Origin: Allantophomopsis cytisporea
Taxonomy: Eukaryota > Ascomycota > Leotiomycetes > Phacidiales > Phacidiaceae
Assembly (NCBI GenBank): GCA_024752435.1
Contig: CP103020.1
Location: 2,045,139 to 2,109,138 of the forward strand
Length of the DNA: 64,000 nt
Reading direction: 5' to 3'
The stretch's first letter is position 1; each line of letters starts with the position of its first letter. Below the pieces are notes generated by a model. It ran no database searches and had not been told where the DNA came from. It was given only the letters and a program-made list of their open reading frames with translations. Position numbers and translations under genes: made by a program. Below are positions 36,501 through 48,910 of this stretch, in pieces.

Positions 36501-37389
36501 TCGTTCAACACTTAGTACCGATACAGTATTCTGGGCGTGCTACTTTCCGGTAAATTACGTGTGCTACAACACCTGTTGTGGCCATTCAGATATGTCCCTA
36601 TCTCGAGACAGGCCTAATGGTATAGGGAGTCTTGCTCTTTAGTCGCTTGTCGCCACCAATCCCTTCCCATGATAGCCAAAACTGATATTCGAGAAACGAT
36701 TGACTCTGCATCCAAAGATACGTTGTTTGAAAGAGAAGTCCCAAAATGAACTTATTTTCCACTTATGGTTTGATCTACTGATGAATACCTAATTCAACTA
36801 CATATTCGTCCTGATCCATTAAAGCCTCCTCGTGCTAAATCTCACGTCGAAGCTCATTATGAGACAGTCATCATCCCACTTTCTGACGAATTTGTGAGGA
36901 GAAGAGGCAGAGGCCATCTATAAGTTCACAATATAATTCCAAGACCACATTCACATATAAACATGTTGACACAAGGTAATAATCTGGTTACATTTACATA
37001 TATATACACCTATATAATATGCTGTAGGTGATATCTTAAATACTGCTTTACACTACATCAAATATTTGGTCCTTGATACAGAAGCCCCGCGGTGGTCATG
37101 AGGTAGTCAAAGCCATGGTATGTTCATGACATCGAATTATATCGTTTCCAAATCAAAACATTTAGTATATACGGCTTATACCCTGAAGGGGAATTATGCT
37201 CGCGCGTAAAAAAGAGCGCACAAATTGTTCACGGTAAGAGATACTAATTATTGATGAACCGGCAAAGCAAGATTTTTACTAATTCAATCGATACACGTAG
37301 TAACAAATGTACGATTTGAGGTACATACACAAAGTACAGGGTTAAACGAGTGACGCAGGGTAATAAGCATCCAAAGTCCAACTGATTGT
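33569..37389. other. intergenic, 3.8 kb, gene-poor
   Basis: No supported gene. Short frames (for example 33976-34299 plus, 35713-35949 plus and 36298-36489 minus) lack signal peptides or motifs. An AT microsatellite (CATATATATATATA) lies near 34392. No tRNA or transposon ends were recognised. Confidence 0.45.
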
Positions 37390-38608
37390 TCATCCAGCCT
37401 TTGCGTTCATAGCAGCAGCATGGTCAGTAACCTTGTGATTTGAGTCAGTTTTTTATCAGACGAACCATATAGCAAGACTTACTAAAGTAGTAAACTCAGA
37501 GGTGCCATAATAGATAGCATACCCATCATCGGCGGTCTCTCCAGAAGAAATAGTATCACCATACTGCCAGAACATATCGCCAGCAACATTGCTGCTCAAC
37601 ACGGTAGCTTGCCAGGGCTCTTCGTCTGCATGCGTTGTGCTGCCGTATTCTTCAAGGACAATGGGCTTACCGATAGTAGCGGCAGCAGTGTCGTGGGCAG
37701 TTATCCAACTCGATCCCCAGTCGTCACTTTCTCCCCAGCTGCCAGGGTAAAGGTGAAAGGTTCCATAGTCGATATCAGCAATTGCCAGGTTGGTAGTGAA
37801 GTTAAGGCCTGGGCCTGTGGTGAATGGGTAAGAGGTGTCGGAACCGCCGTCGAGACCAAAACCCTCATCGCCAATTGTAACCAAGTGGTTTGAGTCAAGA
37901 GACTTAATGTACTTCGAGGTAGTGGTGGCCCAGTCGGTTATGACGGAGGTATCACAGCCGCTGCAACGTGGTTCATTACAAAGCTCCCAAGCAAAGATAG
38001 CGGTTGAGGTGCTGTACCGAGAGACGACTGCTTGAATGTATTTCTGATATTGGGCTTGGACATCGGCATTGGTATACCAGTCAGTCGCAGTAATGCCGTA
38101 GTAAGATACATAAGCCGCCTGGCCACCATAGTCGGACCAGTTATTTACGAATGGAATGACAAGCTTTACGCCGTGCGCTTCAGCGGATGAGACGACATAG
38201 TCGAGACGCTGGAGTCCATTGGTTCCAGTATTGATGACGGGATCGGAGCCCGAAACGAATGACTGGAACCATACTGTATCTGAGCCGGGTGTAGAAGTTA
38301 CATCGTTGAAGCCCCAGACTCGGAGCACTTTGAGACCTGACTGCAGCGCGTCAGTGATTTCAAGTATCTACATGAATGATCGTTCGTCCTACAGCAGCGA
38401 CATCCTTCATGACCAAATCGATATCGTCGTTATCGGTCAAAAAGGCAATCCAGTAGGTATTAGTACCCATGAAGTAGCCAGTGGTACCATCAATGTTGAA
38501 CTCGCGTCCCGATGTTGTGACATAGCTTGCGCGAGGAGCTACCGTAGCTGGAATAGCAGTAGCCACTGCAACAGCCGCCGCCAGCATCGAAAGAAACAAG
38601 GACTTCAT
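37390..38608 (-). CDS. secreted endo-beta-1,4-mannanase, glycoside hydrolase family 5
   Basis: Three exons on the minus strand, 38393-38608, 37483-38340 and 37390-37431, give 371 residues. Introns are 38341-38392 (GTAGGA..CAG) and 37432-37482 (GTAAGT..AAG). The N-terminus MKSLFLSMLAAAVAVATAIP is a signal peptide, followed by APRASYVTTSGREFNIDGTTGYFMGTN. GH5 markers are KVLRVWGFND, IPFVNNWSDYGG, the acid/base glutamate in WELCNEPRC (about E195) and the nucleophile in IVLEEYGS (about E303), with YGTFHLYPGSW between them. It would cut the backbone of mannan and glucomannan in plant walls. No CBM1 domain is present. The last exon (VTDHAAAMNAKAG) is only 13 residues. Confidence 0.92.
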
Positions 38609-40582
38609 ATCGCAGAGAAGGTAGATATCACAGAAACTAATGAGCGTGGTGAAAAATGAGATTTCATCTCAATCAATCAATCAAGACAGCTGAACCATGA
38701 CATAATATACTCCAAAGAGGGGCCATGGTGACCCGGATAATGGCCATTAGATTATTCCGTAACATCAGGAGACTAGAGGTTCTTGAATACAAACGCGTCA
38801 TTAAACTTGAAATTTGCTCAGTGATTTCCAGATCTGCCAAAACTTGAGGTTTGAATCAATATGCAGTTGGTCGTACAGATGGCGGTGACAATGGTTCCGT
38901 TGACCGTTTGTGGTACGATGACTCCTCCCGCTGCCTCAGACTAATTAACGAAAATAGGCAATATAATTAGGCTGCTGGTGATAGGCGATAATTCATTGAA
39001 ACTGCATGTTTTAGCTGAGCAGTTAGGTGGTGGATTGAGATTTGAGTCACCATAATACTGAAAACAATCGCAGTCTATGGACGGAAATGTGGATAACGAA
39101 TTGATTGAAAAAAGACAGACGCTGGACCTACCCTGCAGCTTCGCGAATATGTGAAGCTGTGGTGCCTAATTCGGTAATGCCTAATTGGAAGGTACCCGAT
39201 GGGAGGACCACGTTGCAGGTCGTAAGTGTGATTTCTCTAATATATATCTACAAGGAGCTGTGCCTATTAACAATTAGTGGCCTATACTAGTTTAATTATA
39301 TGTGGTTATGTAGGAGTGAAGGCGTTAATGCTTGCCAAAAAAAAAAAAAAAAAAAAAGGTATGCTTATATCGGTAAGTTCACATATTCGGGTTCTAGATA
39401 ACAAACGAAAGCACTAAAACGGAAATATAAGACCTTCAATCCGTACAAAGCAAGTCGTAAATTTAAAAAGGTCATTGCATATTAGGAAGTATTAGTTTCT
39501 TTGATTCAGTTTGTAGGCTCAATTTCAGGATAGTCAATGTAGTTACATATCTAGCACGCTAAGCGGCAGAATAAAGCTGTGTAGCACTATAGCAACCTCA
39601 ATTGAGTAAGGTAAGCCCAGCTAGTCATTATATATGGGCTAGCATCATCGGGTCCGATACCAGTGAAATTGCTACTTCGCATAGCGCCCCTACTGCCGAT
39701 CTATAATGTATAGACAACTAATCTCTAAAACAGGGAGACAGACTTGTTATGCCTATGCGTCGCACGGCCCGTTTCAAATACAACATCGTTCGTATCGTCT
39801 CCTTCTAGGTATAAACATGTACGATTACGTTTTACGGCTATCTCTACTCTTTCCTGGACATGTATCTTCTTCTATGCTCCGCATTTGTCCTAGTCAACCT
39901 TGGATTTGGTCATAGTCAAAACTGGTCAAATTAAAAGTATATAATAGTACAGGGTATAGAGTATTGCAAGTTTCATCAGTGGGTTAGCACGGATAGTGTA
40001 CTCCTTACTTTACTCATTTTATCTCCCCCTCGTTTTCAGGGTAGGATTTGTATGGATTAAAGATATAGGAGGTTTGTCTTGATTCTACCTACAATGTACA
40101 CAATAATAGCTTACTGAATTAGCTTAATTACTTGTTTGTAGCAGTAATTAGAGAAGCGATATGCATATTCTAGGATATAAATAGCTAGATGATAGGGATT
40201 AAGGATCTGATCTCGAAGTCATCCCGAAGTCCTCTTCGAAGTCCCTTCGCTCCAAGTCATTTAGGCGTTTAGATAACTCGGGACAAGGCACTGAATAAGT
40301 GACAGGTGTTTAGTTACAGCTAGAAACCTGACGTGAATGGACGAACGATGGTGAATCTGCTGTGGCTCAAAATTCATTTAACAGCGCCGCTGATTGGTTT
40401 GTCGGAAAGATCCCTAATAACTTTGTGCCAAAGACCGGTGGTAGTCGAAGATCTCGGATACAACTTGAAACTATGTATATAAATCCCTACTTACGAGCAG
40501 TAAAATCTCTGCCAAGAAGACACCTAAGCAGAATTTTCATGGCTATTGACCTCAAAACAAATTTCTATTAGTCTCATCTCAA
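38609..40582. other. intergenic, no gene seen
   Basis: About 2 kb. It holds the mannanase promoter, a run of 21 A residues at 39337-39357, and short unrecognised frames (39105-39290 and 39706-39915 plus). Confidence 0.45.
39337..39357 (+). repeat. poly(A) homopolymer, 21 bases
   Basis: An uninterrupted run of A. It could be the tail of an old retroposed copy or simple slippage; no coding relic or target duplication was found just upstream to decide. Confidence 0.8.
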
Positions 40583-41320
40583 ATGGCCACCTACACAATC
40601 TCTCCATGCACCGTTACTGATGACGACGCTCTCACTCGCAACATCCCCGCTTCCTAGGAGAATCCGCACTGGAATTTGTCGTGGCGCCACAAGACGCTCG
40701 AGCAGCGCATTGCCGATCGTGAAACGCGCACCCCGTAACTTGTTGAACGATCGCATGACTAAACGACACCAGAAAGCAATTGATCTGGAAATTGGTTAAA
40801 TTTTGGCTATGTTGGTTGGATCCTACTTCTTTCACATGCGACCAAGTTGAACGGTAAGCCGGCATGGCCAGAGGACATTGTCCCGGCGGTTGGGTCCGAC
40901 GAAGAAGCTGAAAAGTCGATCCGAATACCGATTCTGATCAGATGCTTGTGCCAGCACAAGAGGCTAAGAACGAGCTTTTATTAAAGAATCCCTATATTCA
41001 TGCGTGACCATTTGAGACTCCAAATTTCAATATGTGATATGGCAATGGCGTCGAATTCTAACAACTTGCAGGTCTAGACTATTTACCTGTTCACCTAGAG
41101 ATTCAAGGTAAGGGAGTTGTTACTGCATTGGTACAGAGTGATATGAGAGAAGCAGGAAAAAGAGGTTTAGACATCTATATCTACGCCAAGGAAGCTGGAG
41201 TAGGCGTTTACAAGCGACTTGGATTCGACATCGAAAAAGAGTTTGTCCAGGATGATCCAACATACCGGGGCAAAGGCGAACATGATGTTTGTTTGATGAT
41301 CTATGAACAGGATCCTAGGT
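40583..41320 (+). pseudogene. GNAT-type N-acetyltransferase, broken
   Basis: From the ATG at 40583 the start MATYTISPCTVTDDDALTRN matches fungal GNAT proteins and meets an in-frame TAG within 25 residues. Further family-like segments (LEQRIADRETRTPRNLL, RMTKRHQKAIDLEIG) follow, interrupted by stops and frame changes. The acetyl-CoA-binding part reads cleanly at 41083-41320: LDYLPVHLEIQGKGVVTALV, then KRGLDIYIYAKEAGVGVYKRLGF and HDVCLMIYEQDP. The middle (40800-41080) is short and scrambled compared with the family. This is a dead gene. Confidence 0.75.
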
Positions 41321-42922
41321 CTGATGTAATAACTTTTTCTCTCGGTTGCCAGACGTGGGGAAATAACAGATAAGGTTAATTTCATATATAGATATGTAAA
41401 GACGAGGTGGATATGTGAATTTACCGCTTCAAGTGATAGAGAAACTGGTGAGGTCATATGCGCTGAATTCGATGCCTCACATCGAAAGTTTGGCAATGAA
41501 AGTGAATAGATTTCAAGTGTATTTAAACCTTCATTACAAACACCACCACTCCAGTACCTTCACTACAGCAACCTAAGTGCAGAATCGAAGCTGAAGCAGC
41601 AGCAAAAGAAGAAGAAGAAGCGCATGGTAAGCCGAATCCTGACCTGAGTGAGTGTTTGTACGTTCGACTGGCAGCTGATACTTATCTAGTCACCTCCGTT
41701 CAGCGGTTTGTGAGCTAGGACCCAGCTATCCTTCAGTGGAGATGTAAGCGGCCTCCAAAAGAATTGACCCGAACAGAGTCGACTTCACAAACCCGGCGAC
41801 CAAAATCACAGTTAACAAAAAGATCGGACTAGTGAGAATTGCTAGAGAGTTGCAATGTAATATAATTAGCGGAACGAGGAGTTGCAGAGTAGTGTGATCA
41901 CTCTCAATCTCCTCTGAAATATCAATCTTTACTGCATTGTTGGACCATAATTTTTTTAGCTTGTAGTTAGTATTTGTTTCTTCTGCGATAAGCTTCATAG
42001 GTTGTAGTGCAAGGTCCTTTATGGCTTCATACGTCGAATACGACATTGTATTAGCGAACCGATTCAGCAACCAACACTTTCGTGTTGAAGTTGATCAGAT
42101 TAAGATTCATTTCTAGAGACCAAGATTTCGCCAGATACTATGTGAGATAAAGATCATGTTTATTTAACGATCTCTAAGGTCCCTTAGTTGCTGAAATCGT
42201 GGAAGTTCATCTCTATCAAACTGCTGAGCAGAATACTGAGTACGTACACAAAAATGATAAAATGAAAAACTTCAATTATTCCTGTGGACCTTATTATGGC
42301 GAACAAAAATGTCTTCAACACCCGCAAATCAGGACTTAAACAAAGGCTTCTCGTAAATTTGCCTTTACGTTAAATCCGCGAGTCGCTGAGACCACAAATC
42401 CAGATTCGTAGGATACTTGAATTTTGTGAATTCTCGTGAATTTATTACCTCATGGATCTGTTATCAACTTTTCGTGAACTTGGTTTAATTCGCAGGTCTT
42501 AGATGTAAATTGCCTACCTTTTAAACGCCAACAGAAAGTGGCTTCTTCGATAAGTCCGCGAGGTGACGTTGAATAGTAATGATTAATATCATTAAGCGAA
42601 AACCACTTATATAAATTGAAACCATCGAGCCATGATCCACATTCACAAGCTCCGGTCTCTTCAATTAAAACCAATCAAATCATGAATTCACATTGCATGA
42701 TGGCGTCGTGGTGCTGTGGCCTCATCTATTGGCTTGGTTAAATATCACGCAGCCGGCAATTAAGCGATTCGGGAGCATATGACCAATATTCCAGCAGGTT
42801 AAAGACATACGGCAGCCTTTACATAATGACACCATTTCTACAAGAAATGCAAACCTCTATACACTGCGGGGATATTCTTCCTAGATTCATAGTTAAGCTG
42901 AAGATTTTTCGACGTAAACATA
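41321..42922. other. intergenic, one unconvincing minus-strand frame
   Basis: A 114-codon frame on the minus strand (41726-42070) contains two hydrophobic stretches (LLVPLIILHCNSLAILTSPI and FLLTVILVAGFVKSTLFG) that could be membrane spans. It resembles no family I know. Otherwise no gene, repeat or RNA is seen. The right end is the P450 promoter. Confidence 0.35.
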
Positions 42923-44755
42923 ATGCTTTTCACAATATATGCTGGCGCAATGCCTGTCTTCTCAAATACATTCTACATTTTAGTCCTTGCTTTCCTCATC
43001 TGGATTTGTGTTATTGCAGTCTATCGTCTATATCTGTCTCCGCTCGCGAAGTTTCCTGGACGGAGATTGCCAGCTATGACAGGATGGTATGAGACGTACT
43101 ATGATTGTTGGTGCAGAGGAAGATACTCTGCAGAGATTGAGAAAATGCATAAAGAGTTTGGTATGCATTTTGAAAGTATCATTGACACAAGACTTACAGG
43201 TACAGGCCCAATAATCCGCATAAGCCCTCATGAAGTTCATATTAATGACCCAGACTGGAACGAAACTTACAAGATCGGCTTGCGTCTGAACAAGTACAAC
43301 TGGTATTACAGGTTTGCAGGAAACTCGGATACTGGTTTTGGGACCTCTGACCACGATATCCATCGCATGCGTCGCGGCGCGCAACAGCCATACTTTACCC
43401 AGAGTTCCATTACCAATTTCTTGCCTGCCCTCGAAAGAACTATCGACAAACTTTGTACAAGGTTATGCGAGTTTAGGAGTACAGGACAGCCAGCGAACCT
43501 ATCAGATGCTTACAGATCGTTGGCTACGGATGTTGTTACAGGATTTGTCTTCCACAAACCCTATGATTTGCTTGATCAAGAAGATTTCGCGACTGCGTTC
43601 CACAGGAATATCCGTGATTTTCCGGAGATAGGGATCTGGAATCGACATTTTGGGGTTATATTAAGTGTTATGGAGTTAATGCCGAACTGGTTAATCATGT
43701 TAATCAATCGAACTGCTCTGAATGTTAAAGCTTTCTTAGATGTAAAACCTCCAAATATAGCCAAGAGTTTATACTGACTTGGTACAGGAATATAAAGCCG
43801 TCACAAAGGCGTCTATTGCTTCATTTGGCCAACATGACGGATATGAGAAAAATAGAGATCTCATACACCAGATCCTAGCCGCTGACATACCAGATTCTGA
43901 GAAATCACTGAGGAGGTTGGCGTCAGAGACAATGACTGTTGTAAGCGCAGGTACTGAGACGACAGGAAACACACTTTGTGCAACAACCTTCCACCTACTC
44001 GCCAATCCAGAGAAGGCTTTGAAATTGAAGCAAGAACTTGAAGAAGCAAGAAGGCACTACTCGACAGCGCTGACATATGAACAGCTGCAGGAGTTGCCTT
44101 ATCTGGTCAGTATACTCTATCACTATCAACTCTTGATACTTGTACTGATGTTTCTAGTCTGCGGTAGTTTTGGAAGGATTGAGGTACGTAGATATATTCA
44201 AACTTCTTGGAAAGGCCAGCTCAAAGCATCAAATCTTAGGATCTCAACATTTGCCGGAAGAACTCCTAGAGTCAATACACGCAATGATATGATGTACAAA
44301 GGATGGAAAATACCCACTGGCGTAAGATGTGCAAAATTTGAAGTCCTAGGATTTATGCTAACTATAAAGACCCCAATAAGCACAACACAGAAACTGATCC
44401 ACGAGAATCCAGATCTATTTCCGTCTCCCAGCTTGTTCTTGCCGGATCGCTGGTTGGATCTAACTAAAAGAAAGAAATTAGAAAAATATGTCCAGCCTTT
44501 TGGTCGTGGTTCAAGGTCATGCATTGGGATGCCGTAGGTAACTTCTAATGCGATACCGCCCAGCTACTTAAACTGACATTGAGATTTAGTCTTGCAAAGG
44601 CAGAGATATTTTTGGTATTAGCTCGTATATTTGAGAAATTTGATCTGGAATTGTTTGACACTGCACGTATAGAGGTCGATCAATACTATGATTTCTTCTC
44701 AGGGTTTCCAATCTCAAACAAAGGGGTGCGAGTCATGGTGACAAAGAAAGCATGA
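42923..44755 (+). CDS. cytochrome P450 monooxygenase, complete but with one apparent frameshift
   Basis: Exons 42923-43160, 43206-44105, 44158-44183, 44240-44321, 44370-44533 and 44590-44755 would give about 524 residues. An N-terminal membrane anchor (FYILVLAFLIWICVIAVYRLYL) is followed by PGRRLPAMTGWYETYYD, GPIIRISPHEVHIND, the I-helix AGTETTGNT, ExxR in VVLEGLR, FLPDRWLD and the heme loop FGRGSRSCIG with the iron-ligand cysteine. The introns are all GT..AG. One extra base near 43770 puts a TGA at 43775-43777 between NIAKSL and TDLVQEYKAV. Without it the two halves join in frame, and no plausible intron does the same. The gene is therefore recently inactivated or carries a sequence error. 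The order and spacing resemble fungal P450s of secondary metabolism, but the substrate is unknown. Confidence 0.8.
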
Positions 44756-46469
44756 GATTCAGATTGAGACATGGAAGAGCTGTAATGCTGAGAATACTTA
44801 TGAAATAGTCACGACATCAACCGAAATCATACAAGTTGAATTACAGATAAGTCTAAAACAAGCCGTAACCATGATTTTACTATAATCGTGCTGGCGTTGT
44901 GATCATTGGTAATCAGTGACTATAAGACGCCGCGGGGCTTTGCATTTCAAAAGTTTCTGTATTTAACGCAGCATTCGCGCAGAAATCATCGAACCTCTTG
45001 ACTTTCTCGCAAAGAATTATATAGAAACCAAATTATAAACCACTACAGTAGCTCCCAGGCATAAACCTAGTTTTCGGACCTAGCTCTAGCAGGACTGCCA
45101 GATATAAAGTGACGGGTCATATGACTTGATTAATTGATATGCCTCTCGAGGATTATTAGCTCCAAGATGGATGATATGCAGTGGGATTAATCTCTGCCAA
45201 ATCTTGTATATTCTTCAGTATGACAAGACTGATGTCGTGTTGAGAATTAAATGCCCGCAGTTCGGCGTACTCCTTATTTCTGGCTTGGAAATTCTGTATG
45301 TAGTACACTTGATAAACTCCCCTTCGAATCGTTAGCTTGGTCAATGCTGCGAGGTTGCAACGTAAAAGTTGATGAATAACATGTGGTGTTGCACCAACAA
45401 AGATATTACTTACAATGTAGAGCGTGGTGTCGATTGAAGCCATTGTGATTCGTCGATGTGGTGACTTGAAAGAGTAGTAAGCATGCCACCGTAGTTGTAA
45501 GTGAGGTTTGTCAGATGTAATATGAGATTCACTCGACTTCTGGTTCTTGACACACGCTTGTACAATATTACAGTTGAACATCATCGCATCAAACTTTGGC
45601 ACATAGCACATCGAGCAAACAAATTAGAAAGAATTATAAATTCCAGGATAGGTTATCAGTTGTGTAGGATTTACAGCCGACACAACTGTAGCTGTCAGTG
45701 GGAGTCCGACAAACAGGGTCTAGTTGTAAAAATGGTACATAACTGTGTCCGATTAATGATGATGATGATTGTAATAGTTAGCCGATTGAATATGATGAAA
45801 CTGAAGTCATTTAACCTTGAAACAGGCTATAGGGAAGTTGTGTACGGGCTTAAAAGCTGGAGAGCGAGATCTAGAAGACAACAAGATTGAATCTCATGAA
45901 GAACTAACGGAAATTCATTACCACCATCTAAAATAAACCAACGTTCTATATTTTTCCATGACGTGACTTATTAATAAACAATATCTCTTATTGAGTCTTC
46001 GAATGTTTCAACTCACTTGCACTCACATAGTCTTGGTGATGCTCACCGATATTACACTGTACCTACTCGAACTCAGATATGGAGATAATCACATCTATGT
46101 GAAGCGCACTTGCACTGAAAAATACCTCAAGTGGTTTTCATGAGCATGTGTATTAGATATTCTCATAATTATAGATGCATGTAGCCATATTCACATACCG
46201 TGCTCCGAGTTGGTATATTATGAACGCAAGTACTCCTAACTTGGACCTCGACATTAACCTCAATACTGTGATCCGGGTCTTTATCCTTCAGATGGGCACC
46301 AAGCTTCACTAGAGAGATTTGATCAATGGTTAATAAAAACGACTTTTCCTAGCCATATTGACTTCAGTCTGAAACCCGACTTTGGTCTCCGTGATGCTTA
46401 ATTGATACATCTATCACGGGAATGGAGCTGTCTTTCATTCAACATTGATGAATAAAAGTCTCCTAAGTC
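44756..46469. other. intergenic, no supported gene
   Basis: About 1.7 kb. A minus-strand frame, 45156-45611, could give a 95-residue protein from MASIDTTLYIVSNIFVGATP, but it resembles nothing known. No repeat or RNA is seen. Confidence 0.4.
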
Positions 46470-47580
46470 CTAAATTTCTACGTTACCTCCGGTCAAGACA
46501 ATTCCAATGTTAAGTTGCGAGCGGTCTGTCTTTTGCCTAAGTGTCTCATGAAGTCTTGCATTACAAAGAAGAGCTGCAAGTGGAAGACTTGCACTGTACT
46601 CAACGCGTATCTTCAGCTCCTGCAAGATCATGCGTGTAGCATCTAATATTTGCTGCTCAGGTACAGTGTACACGCCGCCCACATACTCCTTGTCACTCAC
46701 AATGTGCCAATTTGACTCCGCGACAGGCGATCGCAAGCCGTCAGCGATAGTGTAATTTTCCACCAACTCCCGGCGCCTTCCTTCGAAAATGCCTCTCGCA
46801 AGATCTGCTCCCCCTTGCTGAGGCTCAACGCCATACGACGAGATTCCAGACCCATGGAGTGATATGGCAGTTCCAGCTAGTAGCGCACCGCCTCCACTGG
46901 GAACGATAACAGCATCTAACGGTCCGTCTTTGATGATGTCCATCTGGTTTTGGAACTCTACGGCAATGGTGCCCTGTCCAATAACAATATATGGATGTCC
47001 TGATGGAGGGATCAGGAGCGCTCCGGTATCTTGATTGATTTTTGAAGCCAGATTTGCGCACGTTGCCATGGTCGACCCACGAAGGAAAACATTCGCACCA
47101 TACTTTCTGGCTGAGGCAATTTTTGTCGCGGCTGCAGTCTCTGGCATTATAACTGTGACAGGGATATCGAACCCTCGCTCTTGGGATACAATCTTGGCCG
47201 CATGTAACACTGCTTTGGCGTGATTTCCTGAATCATTTTCTATCAGCTTGGGGCTTGAATGAGCTTTTGCTTCCAATCTTACCGGTACTGTAAGTCACAA
47301 TACCACGCTTCAGATCTTCATCTTCTGTTCTCATCAAGAAGTGTGTGGCTCCACGAAATTTGAAGGAGCGAGTCTTCTGAAAGTTTTCACACTTGAAGAA
47401 TACCTTGACATTGATGGTTTCTTTATTGCCTGCTCTATCTCCGTGTACTATCCTAGTGGCAACACTCGAGAGCCTGTCAGATCTTAGAATTGGTGTTTGG
47501 GTGACTTTGCTGCTAAGAAGAGAGTACGCTTCCTGGATAGATTGAAGAGTGAGAGGGAGAGGGGCCCTCGGGTTCACCAT
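46470..47580 (-). CDS. PLP-dependent serine/threonine dehydratase or racemase family (hydroxyaspartate ammonia-lyase-like)
   Basis: Two exons on the minus strand, 47283-47580 and 46470-47227, give 351 residues. The 55-nt intron 47228-47282 splits the cofactor-binding motif so that TYSTG joins NHAKAV (the S/T-x-GNH phosphate-binding loop). The PLP lysine is in KTRSFKFRGA (SFKxRGA). A glycine-rich loop PSGGGALLAGTAISL and the terminal GIVLTGGNVEI are typical fold-type II features. Family members deaminate L-serine, L-threonine or threo-3-hydroxyaspartate, or racemise serine (yeast Sry1 and serine racemase are relatives). The length of about 350 without an ACT domain excludes biosynthetic threonine deaminase. 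It is divergent from the D-amino-acid oxidase, with 1.3 kb between starts. Confidence 0.88.
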
Positions 47581-47689
47581 TGTGTACCAAGTAAGTCTTG
47601 GAATGAAGTTCTAGTACTCTGAAGACTAATTGTGGAATGTCGCGGAGAGTATTCACCTTACGAGCCATTGTGGCATGTTGGTATGGAGA

Positions 47690-47697
47690 TATATAGC
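47690..47697 (-). promoter_or_regulatory. TATA-like box of the PLP enzyme gene
   Basis: ATATATAG on the plus strand reads CTATATAT on the gene's strand, about 110 bp before the start at 47580. Called by motif and distance only. Confidence 0.35.
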
Positions 47698-47921
47698 TCA
47701 GATCCAGGGATCTTGAGGGATTTCAAGTGGGCCTTGATAGAAATGGAGCAGGGGAATAAATCCTAACCAAGGCACATGACTCATGAGATACACTTGCCGG
47801 ATGGCTCGGTATTGTCCTCTCCTGCTATATCATTGTTGTGATATACATAACACGAAGATAGTTATTAGGACAGACGCTGATTTTTTCTTATGTCACAAGT
47901 TAATGTCTTTTTTGTCCAATC

Positions 47922-48409
47922 GATTTCAACATTTACCTTTTATAAGATGTGATTAGTATATATGTACAATTTATAATCAGTAAGATGTGATTATCATATA
48001 TTTATAGCTTATACAGAACAACCTTTACTTGTAATCTACCATGTAAGTAAGCAAAGCTCTAGAGTCTGACTATAGATCTTGCTGCACCTTGCCTGGGATT
48101 AAACAGCTTGGTGCTATCCACTTTCAGCTAGGTCTCTGACGCTCGGTCAGTCTTACAAGAGGTTGAAATGAATGATCCCTTCGCTATGCGGGGTTCTCAG
48201 CCTTGTAAGCTGCCGACTAAGCTATTTCCTAGTTGTTCCCGGTGATACCCTTTCACACTAAACAGTTGCTTCTGTACCTTGCGAAAGCCATCAGTTTTTA
48301 GTAGATGTTTAGTAATTTCAATTATCAATAATATGCTTTTCCATCCCGTTGATTTCAGCATCTACATATAATAAGATGTGATAAGTACATATGTATGATT
48401 TATAAGCAG
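47922..48409 (+). repeat. imperfect 59-bp direct repeat, ends of a ~490-bp segment
   Basis: Sequence 47922-47980 (GATTTCAACATTTACC..) aligns without gaps to 48351-48409 (GATTTCAGCATCTACA..) with about ten mismatches. Weaker similarity continues for some 70 bp beyond each copy (TAAGTAAGCAAAGC versus TAAGCAAGTAAAGC). The enclosed sequence contains the tRNA-like relic. It could be a degraded transposable element or an old segmental duplication. Confidence 0.55.
48160..48235 (-). other. degenerate tRNA-like sequence (possible SINE head)
   Basis: Read on the minus strand, TAGCTTAGTCGG (48213-48224) matches a tRNA D-arm/A-box. It is followed by CAAGGCTGAGAACCCCG, an anticodon-arm-like hairpin with a U33 position and GAG at the anticodon place; two stem pairs are lost. 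No good TTCGA T-arm follows, so this is not a working tRNA. Confidence 0.3.
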
Positions 48410-48810
48410 CAGGCGTCGCTCTTAGTCTACTTAATAAGCAAGTAAAGCATGAGATCTTACTGTAGGACCGAGGTGCACTATGCTCATATCTTTTGCATTG
48501 AGAGATAATTTACTGCTGATGTTCTATCCTTGTGATGGTGTTCTACCGGTGCGATGACTTTTTACCCGCGGGATGATTTTTTACCCTTGCAACTTTAACC
48601 CATTGCCAATTCGTCTTCATGAGAAGCTCGTGCTTTGATACATGATTGATTTCGCCATTAATACTTACAACTACGGTATACGGTATTATGCTATGAGTTC
48701 CTATACAGCAAGCAAAGTAAGGAGAATCATGCTTTTTATTGCGTATCAGGCCGCAAATACCTCTGACATACACTGCAGAAGAGCTCTTGCCATTCAGTTC
48801 CATAGAATCA

Positions 48811-48820
48811 TATATATAAA
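48811..48820 (+). promoter_or_regulatory. TATA box of the D-amino-acid oxidase gene
   Basis: TATATATAAA lies 91 bp upstream of the ATG at 48911, a normal distance for a fungal TATA element. Confidence 0.5.
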
Positions 48821-48910
48821 GCCGTTTCGTGCCCCGTCGGAATACTCGAATCCATCCTCTTCAGATTATTATCTCCTTATATCTATTCTCGTAAGATTTA
48901 CACCTTCAAA

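Larger units (their letters stand above)
47581..48910. other. divergent intergenic region between PLP enzyme and D-amino-acid oxidase
   Basis: This holds the two promoters, an imperfect direct repeat and a tRNA-like relic (listed separately). No protein gene is seen; the frames at 48543-48977 are in the wrong register. Confidence 0.5.

Noticed and set aside
41726..42070. 114-codon minus-strand frame with two hydrophobic stretches
   Set aside because: No homology recognised and no splicing context; AT-rich DNA often yields hydrophobic frames. Noted only in the intergenic entry.
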